Of a DNA stretch of 7,994 nucleotides, positions 1 to 6,090 are shown one piece after another. Both the position numbers and the translations under genes were made by a program. The stretch's first letter is position 1; every line of letters starts with the position of its first letter. The notes below the pieces were generated by a model. That model saw nothing but the letters and a program-made list of their open reading frames with translations. It did not search any database and was not told where the DNA came from. Source of the stretch: Candidatus Arcticimaribacter sp. (lineage in GTDB: Bacteria > Bacteroidota > Bacteroidia > Flavobacteriales > Flavobacteriaceae); the NCBI GenBank assembly GCA_011526335.1, contig WTJB01000133.1:1-7994 (forward strand), written 5' to 3'.

Positions 1-1742
1 CACTTACAGAAGGATTAGGCGCTGGAGCTAACCCTGACGTAGGAAGACAAGCAGCGCAAGAAAGTTATGAAGAACTGAAAACGCTATTGTCTACCCAAAC
101 AAAAATGGTCTTTATCACCGCTGGAATGGGAGGGGGTACAGGAACAGGAGCCGCCCCCATAATTGCTAAAATGGCCAAAGAAATGGATGTGCTTACAGTA
201 GGAATTGTAACCATGCCATTTCAGTTCGAAGGAAAAATACGTTTAGAACAAGCCCAAAAAGGTTTAGAAAACCTCAAAAATAATGTCGATGCATTGATCG
301 TCATCAACAACAATAAATTACGTGAAGTGTATGGAAACCTTGGGTTTAAAGCGGGCTTCTCCAAAGCAGATGAGGTATTGGCCACTGCTGCGCGCGGTAT
401 TGCTGAGGTCATTACCCATCACTACACACAAAACATCGATTTAAAAGACGCCAAAACCGTCTTGACCAATAGCGGTTCTGCCATCATGGGATCGGCGACA
501 GCTAGCGGTGCCAACCGTGCACAAGAAGCGATTGTAAAAGCCTTAGATTCCCCCCTTTTAAACGACAATAAAATAACGGGTTGTAAAAATGTGTTATTGC
601 TTATTGTTTCGGGGAAAGAAGAAATTACCATTGATGAAATTGGTGAAATCAATGACTTTATTCAAACCGAGGCAGGCAATAATACCAACATCATTATGGG
701 GGTTGGCGAAGACGAAACCCTTGAAGAGAGTATTTCCGTGACCATTATAGCAACAGGCTTCAATTCCGACCAGCAACACGAAATTGTCAATACCGAGGCT
801 AGAAGAGTGATTCATTCTTTGGAAGAAGATCAGCCTTTGGTCCAGGACCTTATTCAGCCCGAAACACCTTCAGTTGTCCCTTCTGAACCCATAAATACTA
901 TTGCGGAACAGCCTGTCGTAAAATATGTGCTAGAAGAGGACGATCTTGCTAAAGAAAACCTGGTTAAGGAAGTAGAGCCAGAGAATCCGTTGATTGCATT
1001 AACGGAGGAAATTTTGGCCATGGAAGTGACCTATAGTCAGGTAAAACCAGAAGCGCCTGCTGTGGCTGAGGTGACTTCTCATGAAGAAATTTCTCAAACC
1101 GTAGAAGCGGAAGAAGAATTTATCTTCAACGACATCACCGCTAGCCTCCGCGATATGGAAGTGGTAGATCCTGAAACCGTAAAACCAGAAGAAGAAAGTC
1201 AAATCGCTTTTAACTTTGATCTTCCTTTGGTAAAAGAAACTTCTTCTGAATCTCAAAAGATTGAAGAAGATACACCGTTAAAGCAAGAAGAATCTGTTGT
1301 TTTTCATTTGGAAGAAGAACCTACAAATCAAGAAAATGCTGTAGAAACTTCTTTTGAGCTAAACCATGATATAACCTTAAAAACAGCACCTTCTGAAAAC
1401 GATTCTTTACCCAAAGAAGAAAGTAAAGTAGCTGAAAGCGTTGAAGGAAAAGCAGCAGAACCAAAGGTTGCGGAACATCGTTTAGACCAAACAATAAGAG
1501 AGAGTATTCAGCTGCAAAATCAAAAGCGAAAAGCGCAGTTAAAACAATTTAACTATACCTTCAAGAACAATCTTAATAGGATTGAGGAAATGGAAAAGCA
1601 ACCGGCCTACAAACGTTTAGGTTTTGATTTGGACGAACCTTCACAAGAAAAGCCATCTTCTACGCTTTCGCTAGATAAGGACAGCAATGATGAAATCCAA
1701 TTGCGTTCAAACAACTCTTTTTTACACGATAATGTTGATTAA
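1..1742 (+). CDS. ftsZ: Cell division GTPase FtsZ, 5'-truncated by the window edge
   Basis: FtsZ is the tubulin-like GTPase that polymerises at midcell and scaffolds the division machinery. The frame is open from the first base (first full codon at 3), so the start codon and N-terminal part lie outside the window. The TTG at 87 is only an internal Leu codon. The tubulin signature GGGTGTG (T4 loop) is encoded at 129-149. The T7 synergy loop NIDLKD, matching NxDxxD, which completes the GTPase site of the next subunit, is at 432-449. The globular domain ends near VTIIATGF at about 760. A long, Glu-rich, low-complexity linker follows. Then comes a basic helical patch ending in MEKQPAYKR (about 1497-1620) and the extreme C-terminal peptide [12 protein letters not shown], the site expected to bind membrane anchors such as FtsA. 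The long linker and this tail are typical of Flavobacteriia. The stop codon is 3 nt before yqeY, suggesting co-transcription. Confidence 0.98.
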   Translation, partial: LTEGLGAGANPDVGRQAAQESYEELKTLLSTQTKMVFITAGMGGGTGTGAAPIIAKMAKEMDVLTVGIVTMPFQFEGKIRLEQAQKGLENLKNNVDALIVINNNKLREVYGNLGFKAGFSKADEVLATAARGIAEVITHHYTQNIDLKDAKTVLTNSGSAIMGSATASGANRAQEAIVKALDSPLLNDNKITGCKNVLLLIVSGKEEITIDEIGEINDFIQTEAGNNTNIIMGVGEDETLEESISVTIIATGFNSDQQHEIVNTEARRVIHSLEEDQPLVQDLIQPETPSVVPSEPINTIAEQPVVKYVLEEDDLAKENLVKEVEPENPLIALTEEILAMEVTYSQVKPEAPAVAEVTSHEEISQTVEAEEEFIFNDITASLRDMEVVDPETVKPEEESQIAFNFDLPLVKETSSESQKIEEDTPLKQEESVVFHLEEEPTNQENAVETSFELNHDITLKTAPSENDSLPKEESKVAESVEGKAAEPKVAEHRLDQTIRESIQLQNQKRKAQLKQFNYTFKNNLNRIEEMEKQPAYKRLGFDLDEPSQEKPSSTLSLDKDSNDEIQLRSNNSFLHDNVD

Positions 1743-1745
1743 TTT

Positions 1746-2195
1746 ATGGGAATTTTAAACAATTTAACAAACGAAATAAAAGACGCCATGCGCGCAAAAG
1801 ACAAGCTAAAGCTTGAGGCATTGCGTTCCATCAAAACGGCAGTAATACTTCTTCAAACGCAGGCGGGTGGCACAAGTGAATTGAGTGATGAGGATGAAAT
1901 TAAATTGGTCCAAAAATTGGTCAAGCAACGTCGCGATAGTGCAGCGATTTTTAGAGAACAAGATCGTGCTGATTTGGCAGAGCCAGAAGAAGCACAAGCT
2001 GCGGTCATTGGTGCTTTTTTACCCAAACAACTTTCTGAGGAAGAAATCAAAAGTATTGTTGCTGAAGTCATTGCCAACACCGGCGCTAGTGGAATGAAAG
2101 ATATGGGGAAAGTAATGGGGGTAGCCTCCAAACAAATGGCTGGTAAAGCCGATGGAAAAACCATATCTACCATCGTCAAAGCCCTACTGAGCTAG
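1746..2195 (+). CDS. yqeY: GatB/YqeY domain-containing protein
   Basis: A 149-residue stand-alone YqeY protein, full length for the family. YqeY resembles the C-terminal tRNA-binding tail domain of the amidotransferase subunit GatB, but the free-standing protein's job is not well established. Family hallmarks are visible in order: an N-terminal helix with AMRAKDKLKLEALRSIKTA (residues 14-32), VKQRRDSAAIF in the middle, LPKQLSEEEI (about residues 93-102), and the C-terminal MGKVMGV and GKADGK segments. The ATG lies 3 nt after the ftsZ stop, and yqeY follows ftsZ in many Flavobacteriia, so this is probably the last gene of the ftsZ transcript. It ends 12 nt before the convergent transporter gene, and no convincing terminator hairpin lies between them. 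Confidence 0.95.
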   Translation: MGILNNLTNEIKDAMRAKDKLKLEALRSIKTAVILLQTQAGGTSELSDEDEIKLVQKLVKQRRDSAAIFREQDRADLAEPEEAQAAVIGAFLPKQLSEEEIKSIVAEVIANTGASGMKDMGKVMGVASKQMAGKADGKTISTIVKALLS

Positions 2196-2207
2196 AGCTG
2201 TACTTTT

Positions 2208-3233
2208 TTATTGTTCTTGAAATGAGGAAATAGCCGAGGGTTCTTGGATAGATTCAGGATCTCGTCCCTTCCACCACATCGCTAGGACCGAACCAGAAAC
2301 GTTCATCCAAGGGCCGAAAATTGCAGCCGCCAATCCTAAGCTAGAAACACGTCCCATTTCCACTGCAATACCAGAGGCCAAGCCTCCATTTTGCATGCCC
2401 ACTTCAAAGGCAATTGTCCGACAATCTTTTTCGCTTAATCCGGATAAACGTGCGCCCCAATAGCCCATAAAATACCCGATGGTGTTATGCATAATAGCTG
2501 CAAAAAATAAAGAAATGCCGATGGTTTGTAAATAATTCTGTCCATTTGCCGTGATGATCATAATGATAAATAAAATGGCAAACATAGATACCTTGGGCAT
2601 GATTGTAAATAAACCTCTAGCCCTCTCTTTTGCAATATAATTGAACCCAACACCGAGTATGACAGGCAGGATAACCATCTTACAAATGCTTATCATCATA
2701 GCAACTTTATTTATGGGGATCAATTCACCAGCAAAAATATTCATTAAAACAGGGGTGATAAATGGTGCAATCACAGTAGCGATAGTCGTTAGCGTAATGG
2801 ATAAGGCAACATTGGCTTTCGCCAAATAGGCCATGACATTAGAAGCTAGCCCCCCAGGACAAGAACCAATAAGGATGATGCCCGCGGTTATTTCTGCAGG
2901 AAACTGAAATAATGCCCCAATACTATAGCCTACAATAGGCATAATGGTAAATTGACACAGAAGGCCAATCAGAACGCCTTTTGGCATTTTTATAACATTG
3001 CTAAAGTCCGACAAGCCCATAGTTGTTCCCATGCCAAACATTATTATTTGCAATAAAGGAACGATGAGTTGTTTGGTTTCAAAAGTACCCCAAGTAAGTA
3101 TACGCTCCGGAAAAGACATCGAAAAGCTAACCGCAGCCAATACAAAAAATGTAAAGGAAAAGGTGGCGGTATTTTTCTGACGTTGACAAAAAAGGGCTAA
3201 GGCGAAAAAAAATATAGATAAAAAAACTCCCAT
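2208..3233 (-). CDS. Bile acid:sodium symporter (BASS) family transporter
   Basis: An inner-membrane secondary transporter expected to couple Na+ entry to uptake of an organic anion. The substrate cannot be read from sequence; BASS homologues move bile acids, pyruvate, pantoate and others. Nearly the whole 341-residue chain is hydrophobic with about ten membrane segments. The core motifs are GSCPGG (123-128) followed by SN (131-132), and FEVGMQNGG with Glu277 and Gln281. In bacterial ASBT structures these positions form the Na+ sites and the helix-crossing region, so a working symporter is likely. An in-frame TTG at 3266 would add 11 residues, but an in-frame TAA lies three codons further upstream. 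That TTG is also inside a TAGATTTG promoter-like box, so I prefer the ATG at 3233. The gene is convergent with yqeY, with a gap of only 12 nt. Confidence 0.93.
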   Translation of the reverse strand: MGVFLSIFFFALALFCQRQKNTATFSFTFFVLAAVSFSMSFPERILTWGTFETKQLIVPLLQIIMFGMGTTMGLSDFSNVIKMPKGVLIGLLCQFTIMPIVGYSIGALFQFPAEITAGIILIGSCPGGLASNVMAYLAKANVALSITLTTIATVIAPFITPVLMNIFAGELIPINKVAMMISICKMVILPVILGVGFNYIAKERARGLFTIMPKVSMFAILFIIMIITANGQNYLQTIGISLFFAAIMHNTIGYFMGYWGARLSGLSEKDCRTIAFEVGMQNGGLASGIAVEMGRVSSLGLAAAIFGPWMNVSGSVLAMWWKGRDPESIQEPSAISSFQEQ

Positions 3234-3263
3234 AATGTAAAGCGATAAATATGCGCTACAAGC

Positions 3264-3271
3264 CAAATCTA
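3264..3271 (-). promoter_or_regulatory. Candidate -7 promoter box of the BASS transporter
   Basis: The minus strand reads TAGATTTG, an exact match to the Bacteroidota -7 consensus TAnnTTTG. It would place transcription start about 24 nt upstream of the ATG at 3233. No TTG -33 element is found at the usual 17-21 nt spacing; the nearest upstream TTG is about 32 nt away. Support therefore rests on the -7 box and its position. Confidence 0.4.
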
Positions 3272-3345
3272 CTTAAAATAAAGGAGAGTTATCTACTTCT
3301 AACCAAGGGTGCGATGATTTTTTTCCTTACACTATGTGAAACAGA

Positions 3346-3429
3346 TTATTCTTCACATTGATAACTTCCGAAGCCATCACACAATCCCGAGCTAAGTGTG
3401 CTTTCACCGCAGGTGCATTCATTTTCCAT
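3346..3429 (-). CDS. Possible cysteine-rich micro-protein, unrecognised
   Basis: An ATG-initiated ORF of 27 codons plus TAA on the transporter strand. The product begins MENECTCGEST and has four cysteines (positions 5, 7, 17, 25) in a CxC...C...C layout, with net acidic charge and several Gly and Ser. Such spacing could bind metal or form disulfides, but I know of no family it matches. An in-frame TAA lies upstream, so it does not extend. The bases before the ATG are A-rich, as is common ahead of flavobacterial starts. A TTG-N19-TAACTTAT promoter-like pair lies at 3446-3475. The ORF is short enough to arise by chance. Its stop is 112 nt before the transporter's ATG. Confidence 0.25.
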   Translation of the reverse strand: MENECTCGESTLSSGLCDGFGSYQCEE

Positions 3430-3469
3430 AATGATCTTTTTTTCAATAAGTTACAATAAAAAAATCATT
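3430..3469. repeat. AT-rich inverted repeat next to the micro-ORF start
   Basis: On the plus strand, AATGA-TC-TTTTTTT (3430-3443) pairs with AAAAAAA-TCATT (3458-3469), giving 12 bp with a 2-nt bulge and a 14-nt loop. On the minus strand the arm nearer the micro-ORF abuts its ATG at 3429, so in a transcript it could cover the ribosome entry region. The arms are nearly all A/T, so chance is a real alternative. Confidence 0.3.
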
Positions 3470-3475
3470 TTTCAA
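3446..3475 (-). promoter_or_regulatory. Candidate promoter for the Cys-rich micro-ORF
   Basis: The minus strand reads TTTTG, then 19 nt counted from the TTG (3473-3475), then TAACTTAT (3446-3453). The spacing and the TAnnTT part fit the Bacteroidota promoter; the last two bases of the -7 box do not. It would give a leader of roughly 10 nt before the ATG at 3429. Confidence 0.22.
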
Positions 3476-3495
3476 AATGTTGGAGTTTATTGAAA

Positions 3496-3573
3496 GATAC
3501 AGTAGCCTCCTCAGCATAGAGGAGTTAGTGTCGGTTAATGAAGCGACTAATGTTCGATTCATCTCCCGTATCA
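3496..3573 (+). other. tRNA-like cloverleaf element, possible degenerate tRNA
   Basis: The ends GATACAG (3496-3502) and CCGTATC (3566-3572) pair at six of seven positions and are followed by A, as in an acceptor stem with a discriminator base. TA at 3503-3504 sits where tRNA positions 8-9 would be. Arm two is CTCCTC/GAGGAG (3507-3512/3519-3524) with a 6-nt loop. Arm three is TTAG-TG-TCG (3525-3533) with CGACTAA (3544-3550), with a TG bulge and a 10-nt loop. A tRNA T-loop consensus, GTTCGATTC, lies at 3552-3560, but its stem is weak. The anticodon arm has no canonical 7-nt loop, so it is not a normal tRNA. It could be a decayed copy of a tRNA gene, a structured RNA, or chance. Confidence 0.25.
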
Positions 3574-3598
3574 CGATGATTTAAAACGATAATATGTG

Positions 3599-3606
3599 TA
3601 CATTTG
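3599..3606 (+). promoter_or_regulatory. Candidate -7 promoter box of tRNA-Arg
   Basis: TACATTTG is an exact match to the Bacteroidota -7 consensus TAnnTTTG, on the tRNA strand and about 90 nt upstream of the mature tRNA. The -33 region has only a weak TTTA at 3580-3583, 15 nt upstream. Transcription from here would give a 5' leader of about 80 nt containing the 3661-3686 hairpin. Confidence 0.45.
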
Positions 3607-3660
3607 TGCCAGAAAAGACAGCCGCAGTATCGCCGAAAAAGGGAAGTTTTTTCTAAAGAA

Positions 3661-3686
3661 GATCTCATCGTTACTCCTATGAGATC
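3661..3686 (+). repeat. Perfect 8-bp hairpin in the tRNA-Arg leader
   Basis: GATCTCAT (3661-3668) and ATGAGATC (3679-3686) are perfect inverted repeats around a 10-nt loop, ending 10 nt before the first base of the tRNA. There is no U-tract after it, so it is not a simple terminator. It may affect 5' processing of the pre-tRNA or be a protein-binding palindrome. Confidence 0.45.
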
Positions 3687-3696
3687 ACATATAAAG

Positions 3697-3770
3697 GGCC
3701 CAGTAGTTCAACTGGATAGAATATCAGATTTCGGCTCTGAGGGTTAGGGGTTCGAATCCTCTCTGGGTCA
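3697..3770 (+). tRNA. tRNA-Arg (anticodon TCG)
   Basis: A complete 74-nt cloverleaf. The acceptor GGCCCAG pairs with CTGGGTC (one G-U) and is followed by discriminator A at 3770. The D arm is GTTC/GAAT, with loop AACTGGATA including G18-G19 and A20, a known arginine identity base. The anticodon stem is TCAGA/TCTGA with loop TTTCGGC, so the anticodon TCG (3731-3733) decodes CGA and possibly other CGN codons. The variable loop is GGGTT. The T stem AGGGG/CCTCT encloses TTCGAAT. The 3' CCA is not encoded and must be added enzymatically. Confidence 0.96.
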
Positions 3771-3771
3771 C

Positions 3772-3779
3772 TTTTTTTT
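3772..3779 (+). terminator. T-tract after tRNA-Arg
   Basis: Eight consecutive T residues begin two bases after the discriminator base. With the tRNA acceptor and T arms just upstream, this tract could end tRNA transcription. No separate hairpin is present between the tRNA and the tract. Confidence 0.45.
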
Positions 3780-3792
3780 CAGGATACCATTA

Positions 3793-3800
3793 TCATTTTG
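3793..3800 (+). promoter_or_regulatory. Candidate -7 promoter box of the GGT-family gene
   Basis: TCATTTTG matches TAnnTTTG with one mismatch at the second base. It lies 25 nt before the ATG at 3826, giving a plausible short leader. No clear TTG -33 element is seen; the upstream region is the T-tract after the tRNA. Confidence 0.25.
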
Positions 3801-3825
3801 TAGATTGCCTAAAAATCCAATATCA

Positions 3826-5403
3826 ATGGGCATTCGATTACTTTTTATTCTCCTAATCATAGCTGGGGCATGGACGACTGCGCCCTCACCTCAAAACAAT
3901 GCTATTGCCACGGCTCATCCCTTGGCCACCCAAGCCGGGGAAGCAATGTTTTTAAAAGGGGGTACTGCAGCTGATGCTGCTGTTGCTGCCGCTTTTACAT
4001 TATCTGTAGTAGAACCCAGTATGAGCGGCCTAGGGGGGCGGTTGCAAGTGATTTACACTACTGAAAAGGGAGAGGTAAACGGAATTGACGCCTCTACAGA
4101 AGTTCCTGCAGCGTATAAAAACAGTTCTGAACGCTATCGTTATGGTTATCCTACCATTGCAATCCCTGGGGTTGTGGCTGGTCTTATTGCTTTACATGCT
4201 CAAGAAGGCGTTTTGCCCTTAAAAGAGGTAATGGCCCCGGCCATTGCCCATGCTGAAAATGGGTTCGTTTTGTTAGCAGGAGAAGCGGCAAGGCAAGCAA
4301 AAGTAGCTGATCAATTAGCGGAATTTGAGGGGAGTAAACAGTACTTTTTAAACGAAGAAGGAAGTGCTTTTTCTGCAGGACATACCCTTGTACAAAAAGA
4401 TTTGGCTGAGGTTTTAAAACGCATAGCCCATAAAGGGCATAAGGGGTTCTATGAAGGAGAAACGGCTCAAATGATGGTAAGCGATTTACAAGCCAATGGA
4501 AGTATCGTTAGCCTTGATGATCTTAAAAATTATAAAGCTTTACCGGCAAAAGTTTTAGAAGGATCTTATAGAGATTATACAATTCAATCCTTGTATTTAC
4601 CTTCTTTTGGAGCCATAACCATCCAGATTTTACAAAGCCTAGATGCCCTTCCAGCTCTTCCAAAAGGCAGTGATAAATGGGCCGCCACATTGGGCAAAAT
4701 TACACAGGCTGCCTATAGAAACCGAAGAAATCAAAAAGATCCTGATAGCCTAAAAAAAATTCTTTCCCCTGAGAGTGCAAAACAAATTGCAAGTGAAAGT
4801 GCTCTTCCACAGGAGATTGCAAGCGACTTTGTACCGCCAAGGTCTTGGCAAGTAGCTATGGGGCATACAACGCATTTGAGTGCTGCAGATACATCCGGGA
4901 GAGTCGTTTCACTTACCCAAACGGTAGGACCGAATATGGGGTCAAAAGTAGCCTCCCCAGGCTTAGGATTTTTATATGCGGTAACCCTAGGTGGGTATTT
5001 AGGGGATTATCAGCCAGGTGATCGGGCAAACTCTCATATCTCTCCTACGCTTTTATTGAAAAAAGATAAAGTGCATGTGGCTTTAGGAGCAGCTGGCGGA
5101 AGTAGGATACCCACTGCAATTACCCAAGTATTGCAGCGTTATGTAGATCAAAAATGGCCAATTGATAAGGCTTTAGAACTTCCTAGGGTCTATCCGACAG
5201 CAGACACTTTATTGCTTGAAAAACATCAGGGACTTGAATGGCCTACCGGAACGGAGATAAGCTTAAAAAGTCAGGGGCAACCCTTTCGTTATATTGAAGA
5301 AGAAGCTCGTTTTGGCCGCGTGCATGCGATCGTTTTAGACACCATAAATCAGCGGTGGATGGGGGCTGCAGATCCCGATTGGGAGGGGACAGCAAGCCAT
5401 TAA
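3826..5403 (+). CDS. Exported gamma-glutamyltransferase-family Ntn hydrolase
   Basis: Classical GGTs are made as a precursor that cuts itself before a threonine, which then becomes the catalytic N-terminus of the small subunit and removes gamma-glutamyl groups from glutathione and related compounds. This 525-residue protein is somewhat shorter than the roughly 580 of E. coli GGT. It starts with a signal peptide (MGIRLLFILLIIAGAWTTA) and no lipobox, so it is probably periplasmic. Family landmarks are AADAAVAAAF and EPSMSGLGG in the N-terminal half, TTHLSAAD with predicted catalytic Thr348, the supporting Thr at 366, SPT at 406-408 and GGSRI at 424-428. Residues that grip the gamma-glutamyl group in E. 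coli appear replaced: Asn411 by Gly368, Asp433 by Gly390, and probably Arg114 by Ser90. Self-cleavage looks possible, but the substrate may not be glutathione. The ATG at 3826 is preferred over an in-frame TTG at 3805, because the TTG would put seven polar residues before the signal peptide. Confidence 0.88.
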   Translation: MGIRLLFILLIIAGAWTTAPSPQNNAIATAHPLATQAGEAMFLKGGTAADAAVAAAFTLSVVEPSMSGLGGRLQVIYTTEKGEVNGIDASTEVPAAYKNSSERYRYGYPTIAIPGVVAGLIALHAQEGVLPLKEVMAPAIAHAENGFVLLAGEAARQAKVADQLAEFEGSKQYFLNEEGSAFSAGHTLVQKDLAEVLKRIAHKGHKGFYEGETAQMMVSDLQANGSIVSLDDLKNYKALPAKVLEGSYRDYTIQSLYLPSFGAITIQILQSLDALPALPKGSDKWAATLGKITQAAYRNRRNQKDPDSLKKILSPESAKQIASESALPQEIASDFVPPRSWQVAMGHTTHLSAADTSGRVVSLTQTVGPNMGSKVASPGLGFLYAVTLGGYLGDYQPGDRANSHISPTLLLKKDKVHVALGAAGGSRIPTAITQVLQRYVDQKWPIDKALELPRVYPTADTLLLEKHQGLEWPTGTEISLKSQGQPFRYIEEEARFGRVHAIVLDTINQRWMGAADPDWEGTASH

Positions 5404-5408
5404 AGAGC

Positions 5409-5429
5409 CATTTTTAGCAAGTAAAAATG
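5409..5429. terminator. Perfect AT-rich hairpin after the GGT-family gene
   Basis: CATTTTTA (5409-5416) and TAAAAATG (5422-5429) pair perfectly around a 5-nt loop, GCAAG, starting 6 nt after the stop codon. The position suggests a terminator, but the stem is AT-rich and no immediate T-tract follows, so efficiency is doubtful. Confidence 0.35.
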
Positions 5430-5438
5430 AATCAAGAC

Positions 5439-5471
5439 TTTTGAGAATTTATCGATTAAATTGTACATTGT
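5439..5471 (+). promoter_or_regulatory. Candidate promoter of the lipoprotein gene
   Basis: TTTTG (5439-5443), a 20-nt spacer, then TACATTGT (5464-5471). The -33 part and spacing fit the Bacteroidota consensus; the -7 box keeps TAnnTT but not the final TG. The start site would fall about 14 nt before the ATG at 5491. Confidence 0.33.
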
Positions 5472-5490
5472 ATCCGTAAATATATTTTTG

Positions 5491-6090
5491 ATGAAACCAT
5501 TGCAATTACTCCTTTCTTTTTTTCTTTTTTCTCTGATTATCGGATGTTCGTCCTCCTCTGGTGAAAAAGCAAAAGAACTCGCCCCTGGCGTATATCAACA
5601 AGGAAGTTGGATTTTTGATCTCAAGGAACTTCCTAATGGAAAAGATATAATTCCCTTTTACACCATTGGAACACTTTCGACCAACGTGCTTCGATCTGTT
5701 TCTACTGATGGTCAAGAATTACCCCTGGAGATGGGAGTAACCATTTATTTTAAACTTGGAAAAAGTGGGGAAGATAAAGATAAAATAATAGGAGGCTATT
5801 TAGAATCTACTTCTACAAATCCAGACTACTTTAATTTTCCACGTTGTTTGAGTATTTGTCCGGTAAATATTGAAATCATAGATGCCCAAGGCGGAATCAC
5901 TACCTCAAAAGCCACCTATTCACGTCCAAATAGTTTTAAAATGGATATGGAGGATATGGTATTAGGCGATTTGGTTCAAACCAACCAACGCATCCGTCTG
6001 CGCATTCCCGTATCTATAAACAAGCAAAACACTACTTTCGAGTGGTTTGACTTTGATTTTACCACCTTTACACCTGAACTAAACAATTAG
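5491..6090 (+). CDS. Putative lipoprotein of unknown function
   Basis: A 199-residue protein I do not recognise. It begins with a Lys and a hydrophobic stretch ending in the lipobox IIGC, so Cys19 is the predicted lipidation site and the protein should sit in the inner or outer membrane facing the periplasm or surface. A Ser-rich, charged tether (SSSSGEKAKE) follows. The rest alternates hydrophobic and polar residues, as in a small beta-rich domain, with one close cysteine pair (CLSIC, Cys119 and Cys123) that could form a disulfide. No catalytic motif is apparent. The ATG at 5491 is chosen over an in-frame TTG at 5461 because it places a normal signal peptide at the N-terminus. The stop codon overlaps the convergent nadC stop by 4 nt. 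It probably has its own promoter rather than reading through from the upstream gene. Confidence 0.82.
   Translation: MKPLQLLLSFFLFSLIIGCSSSSGEKAKELAPGVYQQGSWIFDLKELPNGKDIIPFYTIGTLSTNVLRSVSTDGQELPLEMGVTIYFKLGKSGEDKDKIIGGYLESTSTNPDYFNFPRCLSICPVNIEIIDAQGGITTSKATYSRPNSFKMDMEDMVLGDLVQTNQRIRLRIPVSINKQNTTFEWFDFDFTTFTPELNN

Larger units (their letters stand above)
3267..3696. other. Intergenic stretch between the transporter and tRNA-Arg
   Basis: About 430 bases without a confident protein gene. It holds a 27-codon Cys-rich ORF (3346-3429, minus), an AT-rich inverted repeat (3430-3469), a tRNA-like fold (3496-3573), a consensus -7 box (3599-3606) and a perfect hairpin (3661-3686), each listed separately. 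A 35-codon ATG-initiated ORF on the plus strand (3477-3584) overlaps the tRNA-like fold. I recognise no transposase remnant, no second copy of the tRNA 3' end that would mark an att site, and no known riboswitch. Confidence 0.6.

Noticed and set aside
999..1256. 85-codon minus-strand ORF inside ftsZ
   Set aside because: Its Phe-rich translation is the complement of the Glu/Lys-rich linker codons; a composition artefact.
1853..2179. 108-codon minus-strand ORF opposite yqeY
   Set aside because: Fully antisense to a complete, motif-rich YqeY; no independent support.
2181..2210. Terminator between yqeY and the transporter gene
   Set aside because: A T6 run exists at 2204-2209, but the upstream AGCTAGAGCT leaves only a 2-nt loop, so no stable hairpin forms.
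3477..3584. 35-codon plus-strand ORF starting MLEFIERYSS
   Set aside because: It has an ATG and a plausible composition, but it is short, has no convincing promoter or recognisable motif, and overlaps the tRNA-like fold. Recorded as a competing reading, not as a gene.
3638..3656. GAAAAA/TTTTTC hairpin as a terminator
   Set aside because: The stem is six pairs, nearly all A-T, and sits between the tRNA promoter box and the tRNA, where a terminator would block expression.
3697..3770. tRNA-Arg as an integration site of a mobile element
   Set aside because: No integrase and no repeat of the tRNA 3' end were seen in the window.
5483..5490. TATTTTTG as the -7 promoter box of the lipoprotein gene
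   Set aside because: It matches the consensus but directly abuts the ATG at 5491, so transcription would start inside the coding region.
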